From the NCBI GenBank assembly GCA_012295275.1, contig CM022679.1, forward strand, positions 1,835,775-1,899,774: DNA of 64,000 bases, written 5' to 3'. The notes under the pieces were generated by a model, which searched no databases, had not been told where the DNA came from, and saw nothing but the letters and a program-made list of their open reading frames with translations. Made by a program: the position numbers and the translations under genes. The DNA is from Chrysomallon squamiferum. Taxonomy: Eukaryota; Mollusca; Gastropoda; Neomphalida; Peltospiridae. Below, one piece after another: positions 1 through 9,660 of this stretch. The first letter of the stretch is position 1; each line of letters starts with the position of its first letter.

Positions 1-108
1 GTTCTTTTGTTTTCAATCAGTGTAAAAGTGAAACACTTTGTGTTTTGCTTACATGAGTAATTAGTATAAATTTATAAATAATTCATCATGAATATTTTGT
101 TTTCACAG

Positions 109-235
109 TTACATAGAAAAATTTACAGATTTCCTGCAACTTTTTGTGAGCATTCATCTACGCCGGTTTGAGTCTAATCCTCAGTTCCCGGTTTTGGAAT
201 TTTTAGCTTTGTTTTTCAAGTACACATTCAGACAG
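109..235 (+). CDS. XPO6: XPO6 exon (window exon 1)
   Basis: Acceptor tttcacag before 109, donor gtaagc after 235. Enters with one base of a split codon and gives fragment residues 1-42 (YIEKFTDFLQ to KYTFRQ). Ends in phase 0. This is the first XPO6 exon in the window; earlier exons are outside. Confidence 0.93.
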
Positions 236-3200
236 GTAAGCTGAAACATTTTTATTTCTGTTGTTTGTTTACCTTCTTTGTTTTGTTTAACAACATGAGT
301 AAATTGATTAATCTCTCATTACAGACATTCTCTCTCTCTCTCTCTCCATCTCTGTCTCTTGCTCCTTCTCTCTGTCTTTCTCTTTCTCTCTATCTCTATG
401 TCTCTTGCTGCCCCTCTCTCTCTCTCTGATAATTGTAATTTAGAGTTCTAGGAAAATCTACAGCTTTATACAGTGATAGCAAAAGATTTTGTTACGTGTA
501 CCTGCACATTAATCGGAAGGAACATAATGATAGTGACACTGACAAGGGTTGACCCAGGTTTTCTTCATTCTTCAGGCAAAAGACCTAGCCACTGTATTTC
601 TACAGTGTTACTTTTTATTAGCATGGTTCTCACAATCGTCACAGTAAAATAACTATTGTTGCAGATATGATTATTTTGTTAATTGTATATAAAAGAATTA
701 TTTTCAAGACACTCATATAAACTATATATAACTGTGACCGTGTACAAATGATGTAGCTGTGTAATTTCATGCAAACATCAATGATATATTTCTAGTACAC
801 TGTGATTGATAGACATGGATTAAACTTAATTTTACCTTAATGTTGATTGACATACTGTAAACACATTTAAAACTTTAACAGATATTAATATATTAATTTT
901 TATAAATCAGTGTATTAATTCTAGTGAATATAGTTTCTGATAAAATACTACATTAAAATAAAATTTATAGATGTTAATACATATACTTACTAGAAAATAC
1001 TACATTATAAAACTTTACAAATATATACTTATATATAAGACTATATTTAAACAAAAATTACACCTACAGTTCCAGTTATTTCTCAGTTAGTCTGTAAATT
1101 AAAGAAAATGTTTAATGTGTCTGACATCTGTGTTTAATCAAACAGCCGAGTCACGAAGGTTTCTTCCACTGTCTTGACATCTGGATGACTTTCCTTGACT
1201 ACCTGCACATCAAGTGTAAAGAGAGGTCGTCTGACAGCACAGCTGTTATACAGAGGTCAGGCTTTACCACAAATGTACATTCAGTTTATATTTAGATGGG
1301 CAAGACGCTTGTTGTGTGTAAGATTTAACTAAATGTTCCTCTGATCACCTTATAGTTATGCAAAGATTAGATTTTGACACTGAAACCTTAACAAGTTAAA
1401 AGACAGTACTGATTTTGAGAGAAGATTTTTTATATATATTTCATTCACAGTGTTAAATAAGTTGTAACATTGCAGTGAGCTATTTCAGTGTACTTGTGAG
1501 ATAAAGATAGTGTTTTTTATATATATATTTCATTCACAGTGTTAAATACGTTGTAACATTGCAGTGAGCTATTTCAGTGTACTTGTGAGATAAAAATAGT
1601 GGTTTTTTAGAAGTTGATGCTGATGCTGAGAAGCACACTTTTGCTGATGTTTCAGATACAAGGAGGCACTGACGTCGCTTGTATCACATATTTTCCAGAA
1701 ACTTCTCTTCCGATACAACCAGGCACAGCTTGAGGAGCTGGATGATGAAACTTTAACTGATGATGTGAGTAGATTATTGTTTTATGATGATGTGAGTAGA
1801 TTATTGTTTTATGATGATATTAGTAGATTTTTGTTTTCTAATGATGAGTAGATTATTTTACACAATATATTTTTTTTTAGGTATACAATTGGTAAATATA
1901 TCTGTAGATACAGTGATATAAAATCTATCTACCAGTGTAAAATATACAGATGTTCAAGTGTGGATGTAAAATATTTTGATAAAATATAAATATATCTACC
2001 TAGGTAAAATACACAAGTTTTTAATGTGTGTGTAGATGTTGTTGTTGTTTTTCAGGAAGAGACAGAATGGCAACATTTTCTCAGAAACTGTTTGGAAGTT
2101 GTAGCCAAAGTAGCAGAACTGATTCCAGCTGAAACTTTTCAGATGATTGTAAGATTTTTTTTTCGTTTCTCATAACAGTTTCAGTCCATTAATTTTGTTT
2201 TGGCTTGTTGCTGCTTCACTCTTCCAGGACATTGTATCATATTCTTATATCAGTCATGTAATACTGATTGAATGTTAAATAAATACTAACATTGTAACAA
2301 ATCTCTATAGCAGTCTGTTTGATACACTGGCATTTCTAGAACACTGGTTGGAATGAATACAAGTAACATAGAGACATTTCTGTAGTGGTCAGTCTGTTTC
2401 ACTGGGTTTTCTGGGACTCTGGGTGGGATAGGACATTGTTTAGACACACACTGTTTGCTGTGTGACAGGTTTACTGTCTGTATTTCAGTGGGAGCAGTTT
2501 GAGGAACACGTCAATGCGTACCTGGCGATGGAGTCGTGCGTGACGATGTGCGAGACTGGCAGACAGCTGCGTGTGAATGGTGAGAACGAGTGCCGACGTC
2601 TGCACTGCACACTGAGAGACCTGTCGTCCTACATCCAGGCCCTCGGCCGCCTCGCTGAACACTTCATAGGTGACATGTTCACTGAGCGATACGCCAATGC
2701 GCAGCTCCTCATTGAAAAGTGTGTCTTCACAGTATTAGTTTTAACATTTTTATTATTTATTAGTTTTTTTTAATATACGTATGCATGCATGCTCATTAAA
2801 AAATTGTATATCTCAATAGTACTTGTTTCTTTTTAATGTTTTTTTATTTCACATTTATTTTACAAATTCCCATTTCATAAAATTTTTAGAAGTTCGTGTA
2901 AATTAATCACATATCTAATGTGCTGTTGTCATAGCTGCATTTTTGTGCATCAGGAAGTACATTCATGCACAAACATACATACAGCTGAACATACAGATAT
3001 ACTAATGCATATTTCTGTTCATACTTGCAGTGCAAATGTTGATGCATGTACATACAAGTATTCATCTGTATATAACTGCACTTACCCCATGGATTAAAAC
3101 ACTCAGTTTTGCCTCTCATAAAAAAAAATGTGTGTCTGTCCATATTTTTATGGAAAACTGGCCTTACACACAAAGAAATATTTTAATTTACTCTGTTTCA

Positions 3201-3383
3201 GGTTTGTTCACCTGTCTGCTTACAGTACCAGAGTAAAACTGTTTGACGTGAAATCTATAGCTCAGTCAGTTTTAGAACCTGACTTTATTGAAGTGTGAGT
3301 GTTTGAAACATTTCTCCTTTTTGTTTTTTTTATTTGTTTTATTGTTACTATAATTTATTATTATTATAGTAGTAGTAGTATTA

Positions 3384-3433
<50 letters not shown>

Positions 3434-6400
3434 GTTGTTGTTGTTTTAATGTATTTAATAACAAAGTAAGACAAGTTCAGATTTTCATTAATATTACCAT
3501 GGAAACTGAATGTTTACCTTGTTTCCATATCAGAAGTCACGTTTACTTTCAGACATGCTCAGGTTTTGGCAGGAATCAAAGCCTACTCACACTGGATGTC
3601 ACAGCTGTACAACGAGACACAGAGGAGAAACCAGGAAAAAGACAAATTCTTTACTCTCATAGCCGCAGTCACAGACTCCATTGTGCCCCTCTTCAACAAA
3701 GAAGTAATTTCACATTTTATACTGTTTACTTCAACTGTTCAATAAATTCCTTTATCTGTCATTGTAACAAACAGATAATTGTTTAACTGATTGAGTGATA
3801 GAAAAGCAAAGACTGGGTTTATCTCAGTATCAAATGTTAAAGACATGTGGGTAATTTAATAAAAGAATATAAAATATGTTTGTAAATTAGTCTTGAGTGA
3901 ATAAATAATTGTAAAGATTAAGTCAGATGGTAATTCTACAGCAAGTTTTCTGTCACAGATTAACAGATAAATTAAAAATGTTATTATTACAACACCATTC
4001 ATCTTTGTCATTTCAGCAGTTCTGATTTTTATTTTGTTATGATAAGAGTTCTTCTGGTAGTTTTAAAACTGGAATAAATTATATACAGCAATTAATAATA
4101 ATAATAATAATAATAATACAAGAACCATCACAGTAGTAATAATCACAACAACAACAATAAAGATTATAATTTTTATTTGATTTCAGACACCAGAAAAGAT
4201 AGTTCAGTCTGCTGCTCATCTTCTTGTTTCCATGACAACTACAGTACGACCCTCATTCCTCCTCCAGTTGGAGAGCATGCAGTCCCTGTATCAGAGAGCA
4301 ACCAATAATGAATGTTGTCACTTCAAACATGAGGCAAACTTTTTTTTTCCTACTCTCTCTTTTGGAGTATCAATTTGACAATAACAAAAAAAAAAAAATC
4401 ATAAGACAAGAAATTAAGATTTTTTAAACAACATTTCCAAACAGATTTCTGTGTTAAAATATGTGTATCTGTGTTTCTTAGAAATGATAAATAAAAAAAC
4501 CAATTTATTTTATTTTTCAGACACGGTTACTTTTGTATCGGTCACTATCTCACTATCTCATGTTGCCATGGCCAAATACATCTGAGGCTGACCAGGACTG
4601 GCCAAATCGGTCAGAGCATCATGCCAAGTTCACACATCAGCTGGCCAGCGGCTATCTGCAGCTGAAAGACTTGCCTGGAATAACACACGACAAAAACATA
4701 CAGAATCAAGGTTTTAACTTCATCTTGTGTTTCAAACACACACTCAGAAATGTTAAAGAGATTAATTAGAATTAGTGAAATAAATATTTTATGTGTTTAA
4801 GATATTGTTTGTGGGTATCTACAACTGAATAGATGAAAGTTAATTTGACATTTCAGTGCATTGAAAAACAAACATTAAAAACATTTAAAATATATATAAG
4901 TATTTTTACCTTGATGTATATTTGTTTTTTTAAAAGTAAAAGTGTTTTCAAAAAAGAAATACAAAAAATACATTTTATATTTGTTGTTTTTTTAAAGTAA
5001 AAATGAAGATAAAAGATATACATAAACTGTATTTTGTATTTGTTTTTTAAAAGTAACACTGCTAATAAAAAATATGGACCTAAAATAAATCCTGTATTTT
5101 TGTTCTTCGAAGCCAAACAGATAATAAAAGAGACGCTGAAGATGTTTGAGGAATGGATTACGTCCATAGCAGACGAAGTGGCTCGCAGTAAACAGATTTG
5201 TTTTCACTCACTGCAAGAGTCCATCCAAGTTGCCCTCACTCTCTTTCCACTGTACATGCAGCAGCCTGGTCAGTTTCACTGGGGTTTTCAAATTTTATTA
5301 ATATATTCCATTTTTCAAATACTGTGAAATTAATATTATTAATATATTTACCTTTTCTTAAATAATGTAAAATCAATTTTATTAATGTACTTCATTTTTC
5401 AATTATTTTAAAATTAATTTTAGTTACTCCTTTTTTCAAGTGTTGTAAAATTACTTTTGCCATTAATATTTCTTTAGTAAAAATTGTTATTTAAATTATG
5501 TTTTTTGTTTTGATTCTTGATTATTAATATTTATCTGAAATGACATATCAGTATGTGTGAGAATATTGAAATATTAATTTATAGATGATTAATAATGTGA
5601 TTTCAGATATGATAGACGACATGATGAGTTTTTTTCTTGCGCTGTTTCAAGGTTTGCGGATACAAATGGGAGTTGCATTCACAGAAAACGCTCTTCGAAC
5701 ATTTGTCAGACTTTTCACCAGGTGAAAATATCTTTATTAACAGCACCTGCAACAACAGCAGCTATTATGAAAAACCGAATTTACTTCTTTCTTTAAAAAA
5801 ATAGCATTAACATGTTCTTGTTCTGTATGATAAATATATGATCCCACAATGTAAACTTCTGGTCATCCTTTTTTTATTTATATATTGTTTTATTATTTTG
5901 TTTTTATTTATTTATTTATGTATTTTATTTTATTTTATTTTATGATTGCAGAGAACAGCTAACTAATATCATACAACAAGGAAGCAGTTCAAGTATCAGT
6001 GTTGTAGAAAAGTAGGTTTGTTTTATTTCTTGCAAATGTAGCTGTGTTTGTATTTAAATAGTAATGTAATACTGGTTACTGTGTTTGTATTTAAGTAGTA
6101 ATAGTAATACTGGTTACTATGTTTGTATTTAAATAGTAAAACTTGTTACTGTGTTTGTATTTAAATAGTAAAACTTGTTATTATTTAAATAGTAAAACTT
6201 GTTACTGTGTTTGTATTTAAATAGTAAAACTGGTTGCTGTTTTTTGTATTTAAATAGTAATACTGGTTACTGTGTTGTATTTAAATAGTAATACTGGTTA
6301 CTGTGTTTGTATTTAAATAGTAATACTGGTTACTGTGTCTATTTAAATAGTAAAACTTGTTACTGTGTTTGTATTTAAATAGTAAAACTGGTTGTTGTGT

Positions 6401-7439
6401 TTGTATTTAAATAGTAATACTGGTTACTGTGTGTTTAAATAGTAAAACTTGTTACTGTGTTTGTATTTAAATAGTAAAACTGGTTGTTGTGTTTGTATTT
6501 AAATAGTAATACTGGTTACTGTGTCTGTATTTAAATAGTAATACTGGTTACTGTGTTTGTATTTAAATAGTAATACTGGTTACTGTGTCTATTTAAATAG
6601 TAAAACTTGTTACTGTGTTTGTATTTAAATAGTAAAACTGGTTGTTGTGTTTGTATTTAAATAGTAATGCTGGTTACTGTGTTTGTATTTAAATAGTAAA
6701 ACTGGTTGTTGTGTTTGTATTTAAATAGTAATGCTGGTTACTGTGTCTGTATTTAAATAGTAATACTGGTTACTGTGTTTGTATTTAAATAGTAATACTT
6801 GTTACTGTGTCTATTTAAATAGTAAAACTTGTTACTGTTTCTGTATTTAAATAGTAAAACTGGTTGTTGTGCTTGTATTTAAATAGTAATGCTGGTTCTG
6901 TGTTTGTATTCAGGTTTCTCAGACTACTACAGCTGATAGTACAGGAGCCAGGTTCCTCCTTCAAAGCATTTCTACCTCAAGTGTTGACAATTTCTCTTGA
7001 CCAAATATATCCAATTATTGCTGAGGTAAGAAAATAAAAATTTAAAAATTTGGTTTAATAGAGTCATAAATAAAACAAAAATTAAAAATTAAAGATGTTA
7101 TTTTTCATGATTTTCTGTATATTCATCAACTTTACATTGTTTATCTATAAATATTTGTATAATTGTTGTCGACTTGTTTATTCTGTATTAACTACAAAAC
7201 CCATGAATTATTGAATTACTTTAAAGTGCACAAAATAAAAAAAGCATTTAAATAAATAACAAACAAATATTCCATAAAGGATTTGTTTAAAATACACATA
7301 TAATATAAAATATACATAAAATGTAGTTTTACCGGGTTTTTTTATTAGTAGTATTATCATTTTTTATTTACCTATTTATTTTTATCTCTTCTGTTGATCT
7401 ATCTTCATTCCTTTTTACTCTCTCTCTCTCTCTCTTTCT

Positions 7440-7505
<66 letters not shown>

Positions 7506-8609
7506 CCATATTTCTCAGTATACCAACGTATTTGTTTGATTTAAAGAGACCATCTCCAGACATCAAGGTTGTATTTTACAAACTGCTACATGAGTTGGTC
7601 ATACACAACTGGAGATATTTCTTCAAAGGTTCAGTGATTTCCACTCTGCAGAATCAGGCAGAGCAGTTAGACAATGAGCCTCAGTTCATAGCCATAATGC
7701 AGGTTTCTTTATTTTTACTATATATAATTATATTCATACTTACACTGTTAAATAAATCAGTATTTAATTATATTTCATACATACACTGTTAAATAAATCA
7801 CATTTATAGCCATAATGCAGGTTTCTTTATTTTTACTATGTTTAATTATTAAATAAATCAATAAATTAAAATATATTATTTTGTCTGAAAAAATGTAGTA
7901 TTTTGTTTGAAAAAGTCAATTAATAAGTAATATTTAGTTTGAAGAAGTAAGTAAGAAAATAAGAAAGAAAAATTTTGTTTGAGAAAATAAATAAATAAAG
8001 TAAAAATATTTTAGATGAAATAAATAAAAAAGTAAAATTTCATTTGAAAAAGTAAATAAAAAAAATGTGTTTGTTTTCAGGCCTATGGACAGTCTTTTCT
8101 TCAGCCAGATATCACAGTTTTCAAACAGAATATCGAGTCTCTAGAAATGATCAACACAAAATGGAAGCTTTATCACAGAGTTTGTACATGTTATTTTTAA
8201 ATATTAATATTTTATGTATAATCATGTGTATTTAAAAACATACTGACACATATATATCAAACTTTGTTTTTAAGTTTCCCACATCACAGTTTTAAAAATA
8301 AATTACAAAAACATCAATCAATATAATTTTTTTTTTTTTTTTTTTTTAAAGTTTTTATAAAATATTATTATTGTTTGTTTCAGGGGAGTTTGTCCAATTT
8401 GTATTTTATATAGATACTCAAGAATCAGTTATTTTAATAATATTGATAGATTTTATTTTATACTTACATTATTATATTAAATAATTTCCAGTTAATAGCT
8501 GTCGTCTAGTTTTAATACACCTGCATATACATTTATATTTTGTTTATATTTTTATTTTCGTCTTCTTTTTTTTTAATGTATATTTTTCTGTTTATATTAT
8601 TATTAATGC

Positions 8610-8654
<45 letters not shown>

Positions 8655-9660
8655 TTAAAATTGTTCTTTATTAACATTTAATTTTTGTTTTCAGATGATA
8701 TTTCAGAAACTGATGCTTGCCCAGTTCCTTCAAGTCCTTATCCAGGTTTTGATCCAGCGATCTCACGACCTGCTGCAGGAGGAGATTGTCATCATGGTGT
8801 ACAACATGGCAGCCGTCGACTTCGACACGTTCTACTCGACCTTTCTGCCTCAGTTTCTGTCGTCTTGTGAATGGCTGGATGGAAACCAGAAAAAAGTGCT
8901 CAGTGACAACTTCAAAGTGGAAAAGGTTTGTCAGCAAATTGTAATTAAAATCTTGTCATACTTACCTGTTTGAGATACGCCACATTTGAAATCAGCAGAT
9001 GTCCAGAATATTTTACAATTCAGCTTCAGCATAAATAATTTTCAGGTAACAATAATTTTATTTAGCACTGGGATTACTGGCAAGATGTCAAGTCCAGTGC
9101 CTGCCCACACAGCTTGTACTACATGAAATATTTCTAGGTATTTATTATAATTTTATATAGCATACAACCTGTACTGTATGTCAGGCTTAAAAAATCATTT
9201 TGTTAAAACTGAAATGACTATTGTAATGAATTATTTGTCATGTGAAGTTTTCAGGTACTTAAGTGTGATTTTTGTTTTGTTATGTGAAATTTTCACATAC
9301 TTGATTGTGATTTTTTTTTTTATATATACATCTAAGTTTCAAGTACTTGAGTGTGATTTTTTGTTTTATGTTTTGTTTATGTTTTGGCCAGTTTTTATAA
9401 TATTAATCACGTCACATGTTACTGAATTTTAAACTGGAATCCATTCTTAAAACGGAGAAGTCTGAAATATATTATGTATATAATGAAGAAAACACAGAAC
9501 ATTTTAATAATAGAAATTTTAATTTATTGTTGTTCAAATGTACATATCATCATTTCAGGATCTGCCATCATTCACACAGAATGTGCATCGTCTAGTCAAC
9601 GACATTCGCTATTACAGACTGATCAACAACGGCCGCATCGCTGCTCCTGTTCCCTTCTGA
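109..9660 (+). CDS. XPO6: Exportin-6, C-terminal two thirds (17 exons, 5' partial)
   Basis: Importin-beta superfamily exporter; in animals exportin-6 carries actin-profilin complexes out of the nucleus in a RanGTP-dependent way. Coding exons: 109-235, 1146-1255, 1656-1764, 2056-2148, 2489-2718, 3202-3294, 3553-3703, 4187-4333, 4521-4710, 5113-5268, 5607-5721, 5952-6011, 6914-7025, 7547-7702, 8081-8179, 8695-8925, 9559-9660. The phases join into 759 codons plus TGA at 9658-9660. Recognised by family stretches such as FVSIHLRRFESNPQFPVLEF, HNWRYFFK, NEPQF, SHDLLQEEI, YNMAAVDFD and the last-exon DLPSFTQNVHRLVNDIRYYR. The protein is HEAT-like alpha-helical throughout, with no membrane segment. 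The human protein is about 1125 residues, so roughly the first third lies left of the window. One intron is GC-AG (after 4333), and two donors are tandemly duplicated (1765, 7703). The gene converges on the MHC gene. Confidence 0.95.
236..1145 (+). other. XPO6 intron
   Basis: AT-rich intron with an impure CT microsatellite at about 330-430. No exon-like sequence seen. Confidence 0.85.
1146..1255 (+). CDS. XPO6: XPO6 exon 2 in window
   Basis: Encodes PSHEGFFHCLDIWMTFLDYL and the following SSDSTAVIQ. Acceptor aacag, donor gtcagg after AG of a split Arg codon. Confidence 0.93.
1426..1601 (+). repeat. Two-copy tandem repeat, unit about 88 bp
   Basis: Two adjacent copies, starting near 1426 and 1513, share ttcattcacagtgttaaata, a run containing gcagtgagctatttcagtgt, and cttgtgagata. 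They differ at only a few bases, so the duplication is recent. It lies wholly inside an intron. Confidence 0.85.
1656..1764 (+). CDS. XPO6: XPO6 exon 3 in window
   Basis: Encodes RYKEALTSLV to EELDDETLTDD. Acceptor tttcag, donor gtgagt after 1764. The exon's last six bases and its donor are repeated downstream in tandem, so a second identical donor lies at 1792. Confidence 0.93.
1759..1855 (+). repeat. 27-bp tandem repeat across an XPO6 exon-intron junction
   Basis: The unit GATGAT then gtgagtagattattgtttta occurs twice almost exactly (junctions at 1764/1765 and 1791/1792), followed by two decayed copies to about 1855. The first copy contains the real last codons of the exon. Confidence 0.85.
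2056..2148 (+). CDS. XPO6: XPO6 exon 4 in window
   Basis: 31 codons, phase 0 at both ends: EETEWQHFLRNCLEVVAKVA, then ELIPAETFQMI. Acceptor ttcag, donor gtaaga. Confidence 0.92.
2149..2488 (+). other. XPO6 intron
   Basis: Ordinary AT-rich intron; nothing else seen. Confidence 0.85.
2489..2718 (+). CDS. XPO6: XPO6 exon 5 in window
   Basis: Large, relatively GC-rich exon: WEQFEEHVNAYLAMESC, then LSSYIQALGRLAEHF and ERYANAQLLIEK. Acceptor tatttcag, donor gtgtgt after two bases of a Lys codon. Confidence 0.94.
2719..3201 (+). other. XPO6 intron
   Basis: AT-rich; short chance open frames on both strands lack codon character. Confidence 0.85.
3202..3294 (+). CDS. XPO6: XPO6 exon 6 in window
   Basis: Encodes KFVHLSAYSTRVKLFDVKS to LEPDFIE plus a split Val codon. 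Acceptor gtttcag, donor gtgagt. Confidence 0.93.
3358..3443. repeat. ATT/TTG trinucleotide microsatellite
   Basis: Near-pure run of TTA units ending in a few TTG units, inside an XPO6 intron. Confidence 0.9.
3553..3703 (+). CDS. XPO6: XPO6 exon 7 in window
   Basis: Encodes HAQVLAGIKAYSHWMSQLYN to FFTLIAAVTDSIVPLFNKE. Acceptor actttcag, donor gtaatt. Ends in phase 0. Confidence 0.93.
3704..4186 (+). other. XPO6 intron
   Basis: AT-rich with a short AAT microsatellite at about 4094-4118; no other feature. Confidence 0.85.
4187..4333 (+). CDS. XPO6: XPO6 exon 8 in window, ends at a GC donor
   Basis: 49 codons, TPEKIVQSAAHLLVSMTTTV to CCHFKHE. No usable GT lies at the end: the frame-consistent and length-consistent junction is CATGAG|gcaaac, a GC-AG intron. 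Joining here in phase 0 to the next exon (TRLLLYRSLSHY) gives the same spacing I recall between conserved blocks in vertebrate XPO6. Confidence 0.85.
4521..4710 (+). CDS. XPO6: XPO6 exon 9 in window
   Basis: Encodes TRLLLYRSLSHYLMLPWPNT to GITHDKNIQNQ. The LPWPN block is family-typical. Acceptor tttttcag, donor gttttaac after one base of a split codon. Confidence 0.92.
4711..5112 (+). other. XPO6 intron
   Basis: AT-rich, with loosely repeated tttgttttttaaaagtaaa segments at about 4920-5060; no exon-like sequence. Confidence 0.8.
5113..5268 (+). CDS. XPO6: XPO6 exon 10 in window
   Basis: Encodes AKQIIKETLKMFEEWITSIA to SLQESIQVALTLFPLYMQQ; RSKQICFHSLQES is a strong family block. Donor gtcagt. 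Confidence 0.94.
5607..5721 (+). CDS. XPO6: XPO6 exon 11 in window
   Basis: Encodes DMIDDMMSFFLALFQGLRIQ, MGVAFTENALRTFVRLFT and a split Arg codon. Acceptor tttcag, donor gtgaaa. Confidence 0.94.
5952..6011 (+). CDS. XPO6: XPO6 exon 12 in window
   Basis: Short exon: EQLTNIIQQGSSSSISVVEK. Acceptor gattgcag, donor gtaggt. Phase fits both neighbours. Confidence 0.9.
6036..6905 (+). repeat. Minisatellite filling an XPO6 intron
   Basis: About 28-30 tandem units of roughly 30 bp built on tgtttgtatttaaatagtaa plus actggttactg, with shortened variants lacking tttgta. The array begins some 25 bp after the donor and stops within about 10 bp of the acceptor, so the intron is almost entirely repeat. 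Variants recur in blocks, as expected from higher-order unit duplication. Confidence 0.95.
6914..7025 (+). CDS. XPO6: XPO6 exon 13 in window
   Basis: Encodes FLRLLQLIVQEPGSSFKAFL to LDQIYPIIAE; VQEPG and YPIIAE are family blocks. Acceptor tattcag abuts the minisatellite. Ends in phase 0. Confidence 0.94.
7026..7546 (+). other. XPO6 intron with TC and TG microsatellites
   Basis: AT-rich intron ending in a TC run (about 7421-7442) and a 62-bp TG run (7443-7504), just upstream of the acceptor ttaaag at 7546. Confidence 0.9.
7547..7702 (+). CDS. XPO6: XPO6 exon 14 in window
   Basis: 52 codons, RPSPDIKVVFYKLLHELVIH, then NWRYFFKGSVISTLQ to NEPQFIAIMQ. Strongly conserved core. Phase 0 at both ends. 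The 3' end and donor are duplicated 118 bp downstream. Confidence 0.95.
7688..7861 (+). repeat. Tandem duplication across an XPO6 exon end and donor
   Basis: The run atagccataatgcaggtttc and following ttatttttacta occurs at the real exon end (donor 7703) and again at 7806-7840 (second donor at 7821). A shorter tail, acactgttaaataaatca, is also repeated. Confidence 0.85.
8081..8179 (+). CDS. XPO6: XPO6 exon 15 in window
   Basis: 33 codons, AYGQSFLQPDITVFKQNIES to MINTKWKLYHR. Acceptor gttttcag, donor gtttgt. Phase 0 at both ends. Confidence 0.94.
8180..8694 (+). other. XPO6 intron with long poly-T
   Basis: AT-rich, with a 38-T run at 8612-8649 and a shorter one near 8330-8347; no other feature. 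Confidence 0.9.
8695..8925 (+). CDS. XPO6: XPO6 exon 16 in window
   Basis: 77 codons: MIFQKLMLAQFLQVLIQVLI, QRSHDLLQEEIVIMVYNMAA, VDFDTFYSTFLPQFLSSCEW to DNFKVEK. Acceptor gttttcag, donor gtttgt. Most conserved XPO6 exon in the window. Confidence 0.95.
8926..9558 (+). other. XPO6 last intron
   Basis: AT-rich; repeated short pieces resembling tacttgagtgtgattttt at about 9250-9360; no exon-like sequence. Confidence 0.85.
9559..9660 (+). CDS. XPO6: XPO6 last coding exon
   Basis: DLPSFTQNVHRLVNDIRYYR to AAPVPF, then TGA. Acceptor catttcag. DLPSFTQNVHR is a family-typical C-terminal block. Confidence 0.96.
   Translation, partial: DLPSFTQNVHRLVNDIRYYRLINNGRIAAPVPF

Noticed and set aside
6036-6905. 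Regularly repeated array considered as CRISPR-like
   Set aside because: Units are directly tandem with no unique spacers, inside a eukaryotic intron.
7394-7792. 132-residue open frame with a long Cys-Val run
   Set aside because: The N-terminal part is translation of TC/TG microsatellites; only 7547-7702 is real XPO6 exon.
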